DNA of 64,000 nt, from positions 1,922,001-1,986,000 of the forward strand of contig NZ_JBGCUS010000001.1 of assembly GCF_041415945.1 (NCBI RefSeq), in the 5' to 3' direction. The notes under the pieces were generated by a model. That model saw nothing but the letters and a program-made list of their open reading frames with translations, had not been told where the DNA came from and did no database searches. This document shows positions 36,908 through 46,437 of this stretch, in pieces (position 1 is the stretch's first letter; each line of letters begins with the position of its first letter). Position numbers and translations under genes: made by a program. The DNA is from Ancylobacter sp. IITR112. Lineage in GTDB: Bacteria > Pseudomonadota > Alphaproteobacteria > Rhizobiales > Xanthobacteraceae.

Positions 36908-37240
36908 TTGATACATATCGACCGCATCGTCGAGGGCGCCATCCTCGTCACCGCCGTCAAGGGACGGCTGGACAGCAGTTCCTCGCCCAAGCTGGAGGAG
37001 TTCCTCGCCGACGCCCCGGCGGACGGAACGGTGCTGCTCGATTTCGCCGAGCTCACCTATATCAGCTCCGCCGGCCTGCGCGTGGTGCTGAAGGCGACCA
37101 AGCTGATCCGCGGCGCCGGCGGCACGCTGGCGGTGTGCGGCCTGATCCCGCAGGTGCATGAGGTGTTCGATGTCAGCGGGTTCTCCTCGCTGATCCCGAT
37201 CCATCCCAGCCGCGAGGCCGCGCTCGCCACACTGGGCTGA
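36908..37240 (+). CDS. STAS-domain anti-sigma factor antagonist
   Basis: A 110-residue SpoIIAA/RsbV-like protein. The phosphorylatable Ser region is LDFAELTYISSAGLRVVLKA, with S at about residue 55-56 in the DxSxxGxR-type loop (here ISSAGLR). The start is TTG at 36908, preceded by GGGAG; no ATG fits. It is followed 29 bases later by an RsbW-like ATPase, its expected kinase and partner. When dephosphorylated by the PP2C protein at 42121 it should sequester that partner. Confidence 0.88.
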   Translation: MIHIDRIVEGAILVTAVKGRLDSSSSPKLEEFLADAPADGTVLLDFAELTYISSAGLRVVLKATKLIRGAGGTLAVCGLIPQVHEVFDVSGFSSLIPIHPSREAALATLG

Positions 37241-37269
37241 CGAACCCGCTACACGCGGCGGAGGGGGCG

Positions 37270-37689
37270 ATGACCGACAGGGGGCTCGATCTGCGCCTGC
37301 CCAACAAGCTGGGCGAGCTCGACGCGCTCAGCACACGGATCGAAGGCTTTGCGCATGAGGCCGGCGTGCCGCCGACCCCGGCCTATCGGCTGCAATTGGC
37401 GATCGACGAGTTCTTCAACAATGCCGTCGATTACGGCTATCCCGACGGCCGCCCCGGCGAGATCGCCATCGAGGTGCGGCGCAGCGGCGATACGCTGCTT
37501 CTGGTCTTCAGTGACGATGGCGACCCGTTCGATCCCTTCGCCGCCCCGCCGCCCGATCTCGACGGCACGCTGGAGGCGCGGCGTATCGGCGGGCTGGGGG
37601 TGCATCTCGTGCGAACCCTGTGCGACAGCTTCGCCTATGCGCGCGAGAACGGGCGCAATGTGAAGCGCGTCACCTTCCTGCTCGGCTGA
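37270..37689 (+). CDS. RsbW/SpoIIAB-like ATPase (anti-sigma kinase)
   Basis: A 139-residue HATPase_c_2 protein. The N-box is RLQLAIDEFFNNAVDYGYPD (two Asn), the G1-box FSDDGDPFDP and the G2-like segment RIGGLGVHLVRTLCD. It should bind and phosphorylate the STAS protein encoded just upstream. Its downstream target (sigma factor or other) is not visible here. The gene converges on the Na/Pi cotransporter gene with a 12-base gap. Confidence 0.9.
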   Translation: MTDRGLDLRLPNKLGELDALSTRIEGFAHEAGVPPTPAYRLQLAIDEFFNNAVDYGYPDGRPGEIAIEVRRSGDTLLLVFSDDGDPFDPFAAPPPDLDGTLEARRIGGLGVHLVRTLCDSFAYARENGRNVKRVTFLLG

Positions 37690-37701
37690 TCGGATAAGGT
37701 G

Positions 37702-39294
37702 CTAGGACGCGCTATGGGCGCGGCGCACCTGCGTCAGGCCATTGACCAGCCGGCGCGACAGCCAGACGATACGCTCGAACAGCACGGTCATGCGGAACAG
37801 CGCGTTCTGCTGCTCGGCGGCAAGCTCGCCCTCGGCGGACAGCTTCTGGCGCAGATCCTCCATCAGCCGGTCGCGATGGCCGAGCAGCGCCAACACCAAT
37901 TCCGGCTCTTCGGCACCAAGGCTCTCGGCATGGTCGGCCACCGCGCCGAGCAGCAGGTGCAGCGCCTCGTTCAGCCGCTGCGCGGTCGGCACGGCGCGCG
38001 CGACGGCGGCCTCGTGGGCATAGTCCGCCAAGGCTTCGTGCAGGGCGCCGGCATTATTGGCGGCGTCGTCCAGCAGCAGCGCCACCGCGACCTGGTCGCG
38101 GGCGAGCGGCGCGTCGAGGAGCGCGGCGAGATAGGCGCGGATGGCCTCGGTCAGGCTCATGCCGGCGGCCCGCAGCACGGTAGCGGACGGGGCGGCGAGA
38201 TCGCCTTCCTCGCGCACATGCTCGATCATCTGCGGCAGCCGGGCGCTGAGCCGCGCCACTTCGCGGGTGGCGAGGTCGAGCGCCGCCTCGGTGTCGCCCA
38301 GCGCCTCGCGCAGCAGGAAGGCGGGCTGGGACAGCGTCTCAACCGCGTTCATCGGCAGCAACCGCGCCAGGACCTGCCGGGTCGGCGCTTCCAGCACCGC
38401 CGAGCCGAGCGAGCCGACGATCTGCGCCGCGAGGAAGATCAGCGCGAGAATGGCGCCGACTTCGCCATCCGCCGGCAGCAACGCCGCCATCGCCTCCGGG
38501 CGCAGGGCGGCGAAGACGGCGAGCCCCACCAGCAGCAGCGAACCGACGGCCTTCTGCACCACCTGAAGCGCGAACACCACGCGGCCGGGCCGCGTCTCGC
38601 CGGGGATCAGCACGGCATTATTGATAACGGCCGCCGCATTGGCACCGGCGATCAGCGGCAGCGCGGTGCCGAATTCGAGCAGCCCGCCGGCCACCGCCGC
38701 CACCGCCAGCGCCGCCGCGACCGAGGAAGACTGCGCCGCCAGCGAGAAGCCGGCGCCGATGGCCGCCAGCAGAAACGGATTCTCGACCGCCAGTTCCCAC
38801 AGCGGATGCCCCAGCAGCGCTTCGCGCATCGGCGCGACGGCGATGGACACCAGATGCATGCCGAACAGCAGCAGGCCGGCGCCAAGCGCGGCTTCCAGCG
38901 CGTTGCGCATGCGGTCGCCGCGCACCAGCCGGAAATAGGTGATGAAGCCGACAATGCCGATGACGATGCCGGCGCCGGTGGAGGTGTCGACGGCGACGAT
39001 CAGCGGCAGCAGCGAGGTGCCGACATTCGACCAGCTCGGCGCCAGCAGCGCCGGCCCGTCGGTCAGCACGCCGCCGCGCACGAAGGACACGACGATCCAC
39101 GACACGGCAGTGGAGCTCTGGGTGATCATCCCCGCCAGCGTGCCGCTGATGGCGGCGCTGACATTGCCGCGCAGCGCCCGGGCGAAGGCGGCGCGGGTGC
39201 GCCGGCCGACCAGCGGCACGAGATTAGCGGAAAGCCCTCGCACGCCGATGAAGAAAAGCCCCAGCCCGCTGAACAGAAGCGCGATGGTCGCCAT
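37702..39294 (-). CDS. Na/Pi cotransporter family protein
   Basis: A 530-residue NptA/PNaS-type transporter. The two repeated QSST motifs are visible: MITQSSTAVSW and SLAAQSSSVAAAL, within the duplicated Na/Pi cotransporter domains (residues 1-300). The C-terminal 200 residues form a helical PhoU-like domain (LPQMIEHVREEGDL onwards). It would import phosphate with sodium. It lies between the two halves of the signalling block but has no clear link to it. Confidence 0.92.
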   Translation of the reverse strand: MATIALLFSGLGLFFIGVRGLSANLVPLVGRRTRAAFARALRGNVSAAISGTLAGMITQSSTAVSWIVVSFVRGGVLTDGPALLAPSWSNVGTSLLPLIVAVDTSTGAGIVIGIVGFITYFRLVRGDRMRNALEAALGAGLLLFGMHLVSIAVAPMREALLGHPLWELAVENPFLLAAIGAGFSLAAQSSSVAAALAVAAVAGGLLEFGTALPLIAGANAAAVINNAVLIPGETRPGRVVFALQVVQKAVGSLLLVGLAVFAALRPEAMAALLPADGEVGAILALIFLAAQIVGSLGSAVLEAPTRQVLARLLPMNAVETLSQPAFLLREALGDTEAALDLATREVARLSARLPQMIEHVREEGDLAAPSATVLRAAGMSLTEAIRAYLAALLDAPLARDQVAVALLLDDAANNAGALHEALADYAHEAAVARAVPTAQRLNEALHLLLGAVADHAESLGAEEPELVLALLGHRDRLMEDLRQKLSAEGELAAEQQNALFRMTVLFERIVWLSRRLVNGLTQVRRAHSAS

Positions 39295-39430
39295 GGCCTG
39301 CCTTGTCGTTGGTGATTAGCGGATAGGCGCCCATGGACCCGTTCCATCGCCACCGGGAGGTGGCAGGGGCGCAAGGCGCGGGCCGTTATGAAAGTTTCGC
39401 ATGACAGAACGGTGACGCCCGGACGCCGGC

Positions 39431-39802
39431 TCAGCCCGGCAGGCCCAGCCGGGCGCGGATCTTCTCCAGCAGGCGGGGCAGCTCCACCGGCTTGGTGTCG
39501 AAATCATCGCATCCCGCCGCCATCGCCTGCTCCCGGTCCGACGCCATGGCGTGGGCGGTGAGCGCGATGACGGGGATGGCCGCCGTTTCCGGATTGGCCT
39601 TGACCTGCCGCGTCGCCTCCCAGCCGTCGAGCACTGGCAGGCTCATGTCCATCAGGATAAGCGCCGGCTTCTCCGACAGGGCGAGGTCGACGCCTTCCTG
39701 CCCGTTGACCGCGATCAGCACCTCGAAGCCGTTGCGCGACAGGCGCCGGGAGAGCATGTCGCGGTTCATCTCATTGTCCTCGACGAGGAGAATTTTCGTC
39801 AT
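39431..39802 (-). CDS. Single-domain response regulator (CheY/DivK-like)
   Basis: A 123-residue receiver. Acidic pocket VEDNEMNRD, phosphoacceptor Asp in LILMDMSLPVLDGWEATR, Thr in IALTAHAM and Lys in FDTKPVELP. It has no output domain and may serve as the diffusible partner of the hybrid kinase encoded nine bases upstream. Resembles receivers associated with hybrid kinases. Confidence 0.94.
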   Translation of the reverse strand: MTKILLVEDNEMNRDMLSRRLSRNGFEVLIAVNGQEGVDLALSEKPALILMDMSLPVLDGWEATRQVKANPETAAIPVIALTAHAMASDREQAMAAGCDDFDTKPVELPRLLEKIRARLGLPG

Positions 39803-39811
39803 CGCGCCCTC

Positions 39812-42124
39812 TCAATGGCCGTGGCTGGCGATGGTGCCGAGCGCGGCGCCCAGCGAGCCGATCGGCTGCGCGCCCTTGTTGAGGATCAGCAGCGTGTTAC
39901 GGGCCAGAAACTCTCGCTCGTCCTCGGTGAGTTCCTTGGCGGTGAGCACGACAATGGGCAGTTCGGCATAGGCCGGCTCAGCCCGCACCCGGGTCAGGAA
40001 GGCGAAGCCGTCCATTTTCGGCATCATCAGATCGAGCAGCACCAGCGCCGGCAGCGGGTTGGCGACGAGCCATTCCAGCGCCTCCTCGCCATTGGTGGCC
40101 TCGGCCACCGGCAGGCCGGCGCCCTCGATGGTGGCGCGCATGATGGCGCGCACCTCGGCGTCGTCATCGACCACAAGCACCACGCCATCGGCATTGCCCG
40201 GCGCGAATTTATGCACCAGTGCGATAAGCCGCTGCCGGTCGATCGGCTTGGTCATGTATTCCGAGGCGCCGAGCGAATAGCCGAGATTGCGGTCGTCGAC
40301 GATGGTCAGCATGATGACCGGAATATGCGCCAGCGCCGGCTCCGACTTCATGATGCCGAGCACCGACCAGCCGTCGATCTTCGGCATCATCACGTCGAGC
40401 GTGACGATATCGGGCGGCTCCTTGCGCATGATGTTGAGCGCCTCCACCCCGTCGCGGGCGTGGCGCAGCACATAGCCTTCCTTGCCGAGCGTGGCGGTTA
40501 GCACGTCATGCACCGCCGGGTCGTCATCGACCACCAGCACGGTGATGGCGCCGGGCGTCGTCGGCGCGCCGGGATCGACGATCTCGTCCTCGTCGCCATG
40601 CGCGCCGGCCAGATGCGCCTCGACTGGCAGCTCGATGGTGAAGGTGGACCCCTGTCCCGGCTCGCTCGCCACCGAAATGGTGCCGCCGAGCATGGCGGCG
40701 AAATGCTTGGTGATGGTGAGCCCGAGGCCGGTGCCGCCGAAATTGCGCGTGGTGGAGGAATCCGCCTGGGTGAAGGCCTGGAACAGCCGGCCCATCTGTT
40801 CCTCGCTCATGCCGATGCCGCTGTCGCGGACATCGAAGCGCACCGCCGCGCTGCCATCGGGCAGGGTGTCGCGGGCGATGGCCAGCGTCACCGTGCCGTC
40901 CTTGGTGAACTTGGCGGCGTTGCTGAGCAGGTTGATCAGGCTCTGCTTGAGCTTGGTGACATCGGTGCGCAGCGTGCCGATATCGACGGGGCAGTCGATG
41001 ACGAAGCGGTTGGCGTTCTTCTGCATCATCGGCCCGACAATGGTCTTCACCTCCTCGACCATGCGGGTCAGGAACACCTGTTCCAGATAGACATCCATCC
41101 GACCCGCCTCGATCTTGGACAGGTCGAGAATGTCGTTGATGAGGCCGAGCAGGTGCTTGCCGGCCGCCTGGATCTTGTCGAGATCGGCGACCATGGCGCT
41201 GTCGCCGGCGTCCGCCGCGTCCTCGGAGAGGATTTCGCTGTAGCCGATGATGGCGTTGAGCGGGGTGCGCAGCTCATGGCTCATATTGGCGAGGAAGGCG
41301 GACTTCACCCGGCTCGCCGATTCCGCCGCCTCCTTGGCCTCGCGGAGCTGCTGCTCCATGCGCACGCGGTCGCTGATATCGACGAAGGTGGCGATGACCG
41401 CCGGCTTGCCGCGGAAGTCCAGCCGCTCATGCGAAACCATGGTGCAGATGGTCGAGCCGTCAGTGTGGGGCAGGTTGAACTCCTGCCGCTCGCTGGTCGG
41501 CGTGGCGAGGATGTCTTCCAGCTCCCGCCCCGGCGCGGGATCGGCGAACAGGTCGCGCAGCTTCAGGCCGACCAGCGTGTCCGCCTCGCGGCCGATCAGC
41601 CGGCCGAGGCAGCCATTGCAGTGGCGGATCACCCGCTCTGCCACATCCATGATGACAAGGCCGATCGGCGCGGCGGCGTCGATGGCACGCAGTTGCTCCT
41701 CATCCTCGCGCAGCTTCATCTCCGCCAGCTTGCGCTCGGTGATGTCGGTGTAGATGGCGATGAAGCCGCCGCCCGGCACCGGATCGCGCCGCACTTCGAG
41801 AATGGTGCCGTCGGGCCGCGTGCGCTCGAAGCGGTGGGGCTTCTCCAGTTGCGCCAGACGCTGGGCCAGCGCGGTCTCGATATCGACCTCGCCGAATTCG
41901 CCGCGGGCGCCGAGATAACGGATATAGTCGGAGAAGGTGTGCTCGGTGCCGAGAAATTCCGGCGGCATGTCGAGATAGTCGACAAAAAGCTGGTTCCAGG
42001 TCACCAGCCTGTGCCGGTCGTCATACATGGCGACGCCCTGCGACATGTTCTCCAGCGTCGCCCGCAGCAGCGTCGCCTCGCTCACCCACTCGGCCTCAGT
42101 CATCCCCTTCCCCTCGTTCTTCAT
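39812..42124 (-). CDS. Hybrid sensor histidine kinase, PAS-PAS-HK-REC-REC
   Basis: A 770-residue cytoplasmic kinase. PAS domains lie at about 10-130 (MSQGVAMYDDRHRLVTWNQL, a PAS_7-type sensor) and 140-255. HisKA: NMSHELRTPLNAIIGYSEIL (phospho-His). ATPase boxes include NLLSNAAKFT, DSGIGMSEEQ and GTGLGLTITKHF. Two receivers follow: LVVDDDPAVHDVL with Asp in TLDVMMPKIDG, and LVVDDDAEVRAIM with Asp in LLDLMMPKMDG. It overlaps the phosphatase gene by four bases (ATGA), so the two are cotranslated and probably signal to one another. Confidence 0.95.
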   Translation of the reverse strand: MKNEGKGMTEAEWVSEATLLRATLENMSQGVAMYDDRHRLVTWNQLFVDYLDMPPEFLGTEHTFSDYIRYLGARGEFGEVDIETALAQRLAQLEKPHRFERTRPDGTILEVRRDPVPGGGFIAIYTDITERKLAEMKLREDEEQLRAIDAAAPIGLVIMDVAERVIRHCNGCLGRLIGREADTLVGLKLRDLFADPAPGRELEDILATPTSERQEFNLPHTDGSTICTMVSHERLDFRGKPAVIATFVDISDRVRMEQQLREAKEAAESASRVKSAFLANMSHELRTPLNAIIGYSEILSEDAADAGDSAMVADLDKIQAAGKHLLGLINDILDLSKIEAGRMDVYLEQVFLTRMVEEVKTIVGPMMQKNANRFVIDCPVDIGTLRTDVTKLKQSLINLLSNAAKFTKDGTVTLAIARDTLPDGSAAVRFDVRDSGIGMSEEQMGRLFQAFTQADSSTTRNFGGTGLGLTITKHFAAMLGGTISVASEPGQGSTFTIELPVEAHLAGAHGDEDEIVDPGAPTTPGAITVLVVDDDPAVHDVLTATLGKEGYVLRHARDGVEALNIMRKEPPDIVTLDVMMPKIDGWSVLGIMKSEPALAHIPVIMLTIVDDRNLGYSLGASEYMTKPIDRQRLIALVHKFAPGNADGVVLVVDDDAEVRAIMRATIEGAGLPVAEATNGEEALEWLVANPLPALVLLDLMMPKMDGFAFLTRVRAEPAYAELPIVVLTAKELTEDEREFLARNTLLILNKGAQPIGSLGAALGTIASHGH

Positions 42125-43299
42125 GGCGCCCCCGGCGGATCAAGCGTGAGCAGCAGCGCGGCCATGTCGTCAAAGGCCGGCAGTCCCGCCTCGAAGGCCC
42201 GCACGGCGGCGGCCAGATGCGGCAGCGGCGACGGCTCATGGCCAAGCGCGGCGAGGAAATCTCCCACCCGCTCCTCACCATAGAGCGCGCCGGCATGATC
42301 ATGCGCTTCGGTGAGGCCGTCCGTCACCACCATCAGCCGCTCCCCGGCGCCGAGCGGCACGGTGGCGGCGCGGTAGGGGAATTCTTCCATCACCCCCAGC
42401 GCCGGCCCGCCGGCGGCGGTCAGCCGCGTCACCGTGCCGTCGCGCGCGCGCAGATAGGGCGGCACATGGCCGGCCCGCACATAGGTCAGCGTCCCGGCCG
42501 GCGCGTCGAGCACCGCCAGCAGCAGGGTGACGAACATGCAGGAGGCGTTGCCCCGCGCCAGCGCGTCATTCACCAGCCCCGCCGCCTGCGCCGGATCAGC
42601 GAACAGTTCGCCCGCATCGGGCCGGGTGCCGAGGGCGCGGAACATGGAATGGGTGCGCGCCATCATCAGCGCCGCGCCGGCGCCCTTGTCGGAAACGTCG
42701 CCGATGATCGCGACCATCCGCCCCTCGCCGAGGGGAAAATAGTCGACGAGGTCGCCTCCCACTTCCTTCGCCGGCTCCAGCAGCACGTCGATGGTGAGGT
42801 TCCGCCCGCCGAACGGCCCGGCGAAAGGCGGCGGCACGAGGGCGAGTTGCAGCGTACGCGCCTCGGTGAGTTCGGCCTGCTTGCGCCTCAGCTCGTCGCG
42901 GGTGCGGTCGCGCAGCGCCTTCTTCTCCAGCGTGGCGAGCACCCGGGCACGCAGCAGCGTCGGATTGAACGGCTTGAAGATGAAATCGTCGGCGCCAAGC
43001 TCGATGCAGCGCACCACCGGCTCGATCTCGTTCAGCGCCGAAACGACAATGACCGGAAGATCATTGATCCGCCCGTCGGTCCGCAGCCGGTCGAGTACGC
43101 CGAAGCCGTCGAGTTCCGGCATCATGATGTCGAGCAGGACGAGATCGTAGGGCTTCTGGTCGATGGCGGCGAGCGCCTCGACACCATTGGCGGCCTCGTC
43201 AATATGGGAGAAGCCGAGGCGCTTGAGCCGGCGCAGCAGCAGATCGCGGTTCTCGGCGACATCGTCGACCACCAGAATCGCCGCGTTCTGGTCCGTCAT
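42121..43299 (-). CDS. REC-PP2C phosphatase (RsbU-type response regulator)
   Basis: A 392-residue protein. Residues 1-125: receiver with Asp in LVLLDIMMPELDGFGVLD. A short coiled linker (LRDRTRDELRRKQAELTEAR) leads to a SpoIIE/PP2C domain with the metal-binding EVGGDLVDYFPLG, IGDVSDKGAGAAL and VTDGLTEAHD. It should dephosphorylate a STAS antagonist; the one at 36908 is the obvious candidate. First gene of a phosphatase-kinase-receiver operon. Start at 43299 chosen because the receiver begins four residues later. Confidence 0.94.
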   Translation of the reverse strand: MTDQNAAILVVDDVAENRDLLLRRLKRLGFSHIDEAANGVEALAAIDQKPYDLVLLDIMMPELDGFGVLDRLRTDGRINDLPVIVVSALNEIEPVVRCIELGADDFIFKPFNPTLLRARVLATLEKKALRDRTRDELRRKQAELTEARTLQLALVPPPFAGPFGGRNLTIDVLLEPAKEVGGDLVDYFPLGEGRMVAIIGDVSDKGAGAALMMARTHSMFRALGTRPDAGELFADPAQAAGLVNDALARGNASCMFVTLLLAVLDAPAGTLTYVRAGHVPPYLRARDGTVTRLTAAGGPALGVMEEFPYRAATVPLGAGERLMVVTDGLTEAHDHAGALYGEERVGDFLAALGHEPSPLPHLAAAVRAFEAGLPAFDDMAALLLTLDPPGAP

Positions 43300-43556
43300 G
43301 AGTGCGCTTCCACCGACTTGCTTGATTGCCCCGCCCGGACGCGGGCAAGCGCGGACTATCCACACAATGGGCGGGCTTAGCAACGCTGCCCAAGCGGCCA
43401 TCCGGCCCTAAAAGCTGCATGTTTTCAGTCTCACGCAGCGTAACCCCTATTGGGGTATGGCATGGGCGCGAGGCGTTGCGCGGATGCTGGCGCGAAACCA
43501 TGGCGCAGCCGCCCGCGCCGCCCTACATAGACCTGAGGGAGGCGCGACAGACAGCG

Positions 43557-43844
43557 ATGCAGATGTTCCGAGCGTGCCTTCTGATGGCGGCACTGGTCGT
43601 TTCGGCCGGGCCCGCCTTGGCCCAGATGACCAGCAAGCCGAGCCCCTACATGCCCCAGCGACGCGATTCGGTCCGGCCCAACAGCCAGAACCTGATGCGG
43701 GGCCCGTCCTATTGGACGCCGCAGCAGCGCCGGCTCAACGTGCCCGGCGCCACCGCCAATCCCAGCCTGCGGCGTGAGACGGAGCCCTACCCGCCGCCGC
43801 CGCTGCCGCCCCCGGTGCGACCGGCCGAAACGCCGGACAAGTAG
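43557..43844 (+). CDS. Small secreted proline-rich protein, unknown function
   Basis: A 95-residue protein with signal peptide MQMFRACLLMAALVVSAGPA (cleavage after ALA, about residue 22). The mature part is polar with many Arg, Asn, Pro residues (MTSKPSPYMPQRRDSVRPN) and a Pro-rich tail. I know no function. The frame is open back to 43326, but the signal peptide fixes the start. Confidence 0.65.
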   Translation: MQMFRACLLMAALVVSAGPALAQMTSKPSPYMPQRRDSVRPNSQNLMRGPSYWTPQQRRLNVPGATANPSLRRETEPYPPPPLPPPVRPAETPDK

Positions 43845-43888
43845 CGGACGGCGGCAATTCCTTGCCGCCGCCGTCATGCCAATGTGAC

Positions 43889-43973
43889 GTCATCCCGGCC
43901 GAGCGCAGCGAGAGCCGGGATCGCTCTCCATCTGGTCGCGCTCCCGGATCGGCCTGCGGCCGTCCGGGATGAC
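43889..43973. repeat. Intergenic palindromic repeat, copy 1
   Basis: An 85-bp unit beginning GTCATCCCGGCC and ending GTCCGGGATGAC. The right arm folds as CCCGGA-GGCC-loop-GGCC-TCCGGG. It lies between the convergent ends of the secreted protein gene and thrS. Related copies are at 48845 and 58843. Confidence 0.85.
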
Positions 43974-43990
43974 ACTTCGGGGCGGGCGAC

Positions 43991-45952
43991 TCAATCCCGC
44001 TGCAGGTCCGGCGGGCTCGCCTCGGCCACCAGGCTCGCCAGCGCCTCGTCCAGCGTCAGCGTGGTCTGGTTCGGCGAGCCGAGCCGGCGGATGGAGACGG
44101 TGCGCTCCGCCGCTTCCTTGCGCCCGACGACCACGAGCGCCGGCACCTTGGCCAGCGAGTGCTCGCGCACCTTGTAGTTGATCTTCTCGTTGCGCAGGTC
44201 GAGTTCGACCCTGAGCCCCATCTTCTTCGCCGCCGTCACGATTTCGCGGGCATAGTCGTCGCCCTCGGAGGTGATGGTCGCCACCACCGCCTGCACCGGC
44301 GCCAGCCAGAGCGGGAAATGGCCGGCATGGTGCTCGATCAGAATGCCGGTGAAGCGCTCCATCGAGCCGCAAATGGCGCGGTGGATCATGACAGGCGTCT
44401 TCTTCGAGCCGTCGGCATCGACATAGAACGCGCCGAAGCGCTCCGGCAGGTTGAAATCGACCTGCGTCGTGCCGCACTGCCATTCGCGGCCAATGGCGTC
44501 GCGCAGCGTGTACTCGAATTTCGGGCCGTAGAAGGCGCCCTCGCCCGGCAATATGCCGGTCTTGATCTTGCCGCCGGATTCCGCCTCGATCTGGGTGAGC
44601 ACGCGGCCCATCACATCCTCGGCGTGGTCCCACACCGCATCCGAGCCGACGCGCTTTTCCGGCCGGGTGGAGAGCTTGACCACGATCTCCTCGAAGCCGA
44701 AATCGGCATAGGTGGAGAGGATCAGCTCGTTGATCTTCAGGCACTCCGCCGCCATCTGCTCCTCGGTGCAGAAGATATGCGCGTCGTCCTGGGTGAAGCC
44801 GCGCACGCGCATCAGCCCGTGCAGCGCGCCCGAGGGCTCGTAGCGATGCACCGCCCCAAACTCCGCGAGGCGCATGGGCAGGTCGCGATAGGATTTCAGC
44901 CCGTGCTTGAAGATCTGCACATGGCCGGGGCAGTTCATCGGCTTGAGGGCGTAGACGCGGTCATTGTCCTCGGTGTCGCCGGCCGGCTGCACCTTGAACA
45001 TGTTGTCCTTGTACCAGCCCCAATGGCCCGAGGTCTCCCACAGCGACTTGTCGAGCACCTGCGGGGCGTTGACCTCGCTATAGTCGGCGGCGAGGCGTCG
45101 GCGCATATAGGCGACGAGGTTCTGGAACAGGTTCCAGCCCTTGGGATGCCAGAACACGACGCCCGGCCCCTCCTCCTGGAAGTGGAACAGGTCCATCTCC
45201 CGGCCGAGTCGGCGGTGATCGCGCTTCTCGGCCTCCTCCAGTTGCAGGATATAGGCGTCGAGTTCTTCCTTGGTCCGCCATGCCGTGCCGTAGATGCGGG
45301 TCAGCATCGGGTTGTTGGCGTCGCCGCGCCAATAGGCGCCGGCCACCTTCATCAGCTTGAAGGCGTCGCCCACCTTGCCCACGCTCGGCATGTGCGGGCC
45401 GCGGCAGAGGTCGAACCACTCGCCCTGCTTGTAGATCTTGATCGTCTGGTCGGCGGGGATGGCGTCCACCAGCTCGACCTTGAACGCCTCGCCCTTCTCC
45501 TTGAACACGGCCTTGGTCGTGTCGCGGTCCCACACCTCCTTGGTGAAGGGTGCGTCGCGGGCGATGATCTCGCGCATCTTCTTCTCGATGGCGGCGAAAT
45601 CGTCCGGGGTGAACGGCTCGTTGCGGAAGAAGTCGTAATAGAAGCCGTTCTCGATCACCGGGCCGATGGTCACCTGGGTGCCCGGCCACAGCGTCTGCAC
45701 CGCTTCCGCCAGCACATGGGCGGCGTCGTGGCGGATGAGTTCCAGCGCTTCCGGGCTCTCGCGGGTGACGAGCTCGAACCGAGCGTCCGCGGAAATGGGA
45801 TCGGAAAGGTCCGTCAGCACCCCGTCAAGCTTCATCGCCAGCGACTTCTTGGCGAGCGACTTGGCGATGGAGGCGGCGACCTCGGTGCCGGTGGTGCCGG
45901 AGGCATAGGCTCGGACGGCGCCATCGGGGAAGGTAAGGTTGATCTCAGACAT
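43991..45952 (-). CDS. thrS: Threonyl-tRNA synthetase
   Basis: A 653-residue class II synthetase. TGS domain at 1-64, editing domain with the metal motif ([29 protein letters not shown]), then the catalytic core with motif 2 ([20 protein letters not shown]) and motif 3 region ([20 protein letters not shown]), and an anticodon-binding domain. ATG at 45952 (MSEINLTF) is the typical start; a frame six codons longer exists. Confidence 0.97.
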   Translation of the reverse strand: MSEINLTFPDGAVRAYASGTTGTEVAASIAKSLAKKSLAMKLDGVLTDLSDPISADARFELVTRESPEALELIRHDAAHVLAEAVQTLWPGTQVTIGPVIENGFYYDFFRNEPFTPDDFAAIEKKMREIIARDAPFTKEVWDRDTTKAVFKEKGEAFKVELVDAIPADQTIKIYKQGEWFDLCRGPHMPSVGKVGDAFKLMKVAGAYWRGDANNPMLTRIYGTAWRTKEELDAYILQLEEAEKRDHRRLGREMDLFHFQEEGPGVVFWHPKGWNLFQNLVAYMRRRLAADYSEVNAPQVLDKSLWETSGHWGWYKDNMFKVQPAGDTEDNDRVYALKPMNCPGHVQIFKHGLKSYRDLPMRLAEFGAVHRYEPSGALHGLMRVRGFTQDDAHIFCTEEQMAAECLKINELILSTYADFGFEEIVVKLSTRPEKRVGSDAVWDHAEDVMGRVLTQIEAESGGKIKTGILPGEGAFYGPKFEYTLRDAIGREWQCGTTQVDFNLPERFGAFYVDADGSKKTPVMIHRAICGSMERFTGILIEHHAGHFPLWLAPVQAVVATITSEGDDYAREIVTAAKKMGLRVELDLRNEKINYKVREHSLAKVPALVVVGRKEAAERTVSIRRLGSPNQTTLTLDEALASLVAEASPPDLQRD

Positions 45953-46003
45953 GTCGTTTCTCCTGCCCACTCCTGCGAACCACGCAGGTAGGCGCGTTCA
46001 AGG

Positions 46004-46345
46004 TCACGGCTCGCGCGCGCCCTCCGCCTTGGGGGTCCGCGCGTAGCGCCACGGCATATACCACGCGCCGTCCCCGGGCAATTCAGCCGGCACCGGCTCG
46101 AACCCCGAGCCGCCCCAGGGCTGGCAGCGGCAGAGGCGCCCGGCCGCCATCCACCCGCCGGCCCAGGCGCCATGGCGGTCGATCGCCTGCTCGGCGAATT
46201 CCGAGCAGGTGGGCAGATAGCGGCACTGGCGCCCCATGAAGGCGGAGAAGCTGTAGCGATAGACGAGGATCGGCGCGCGCAGCATCAGCCGCGGCAGCCG
46301 CGCCGCCAGGGCTGCGACACTCGCCTGCGACCTCTGTTCCGTCAT
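46004..46345 (-). CDS. yidD: Membrane protein insertion efficiency factor YidD
   Basis: A 113-residue protein with the YidD core: YRYSFSAFMGRQCRYLPTCS and YAEQAI-type helix (EFAEQAIDRHGAWAGGWMA), then RLCRCQPWGGSGFEPVP. Family members are membrane-associated, with an amphipathic N-terminal helix. It lies just upstream of thrS on the same strand. Confidence 0.95.
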   Translation of the reverse strand: MTEQRSQASVAALAARLPRLMLRAPILVYRYSFSAFMGRQCRYLPTCSEFAEQAIDRHGAWAGGWMAAGRLCRCQPWGGSGFEPVPAELPGDGAWYMPWRYARTPKAEGAREP

Positions 46346-46437
46346 CGCCCGCCCCTAACCCGGAACCGGCGCGACTCCGCCGCGTTGCCCCCGTGACACG
46401 CCGGCGCGCAAGCCGGCCGGCAGCCCGGGAGCAGACG

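Noticed and set aside
37699-39315. 538-residue plus-strand ORF opposite the Na/Pi cotransporter
   Set aside because: Arg/Gly/Gln-rich antisense shadow of the real transporter gene on the minus strand.
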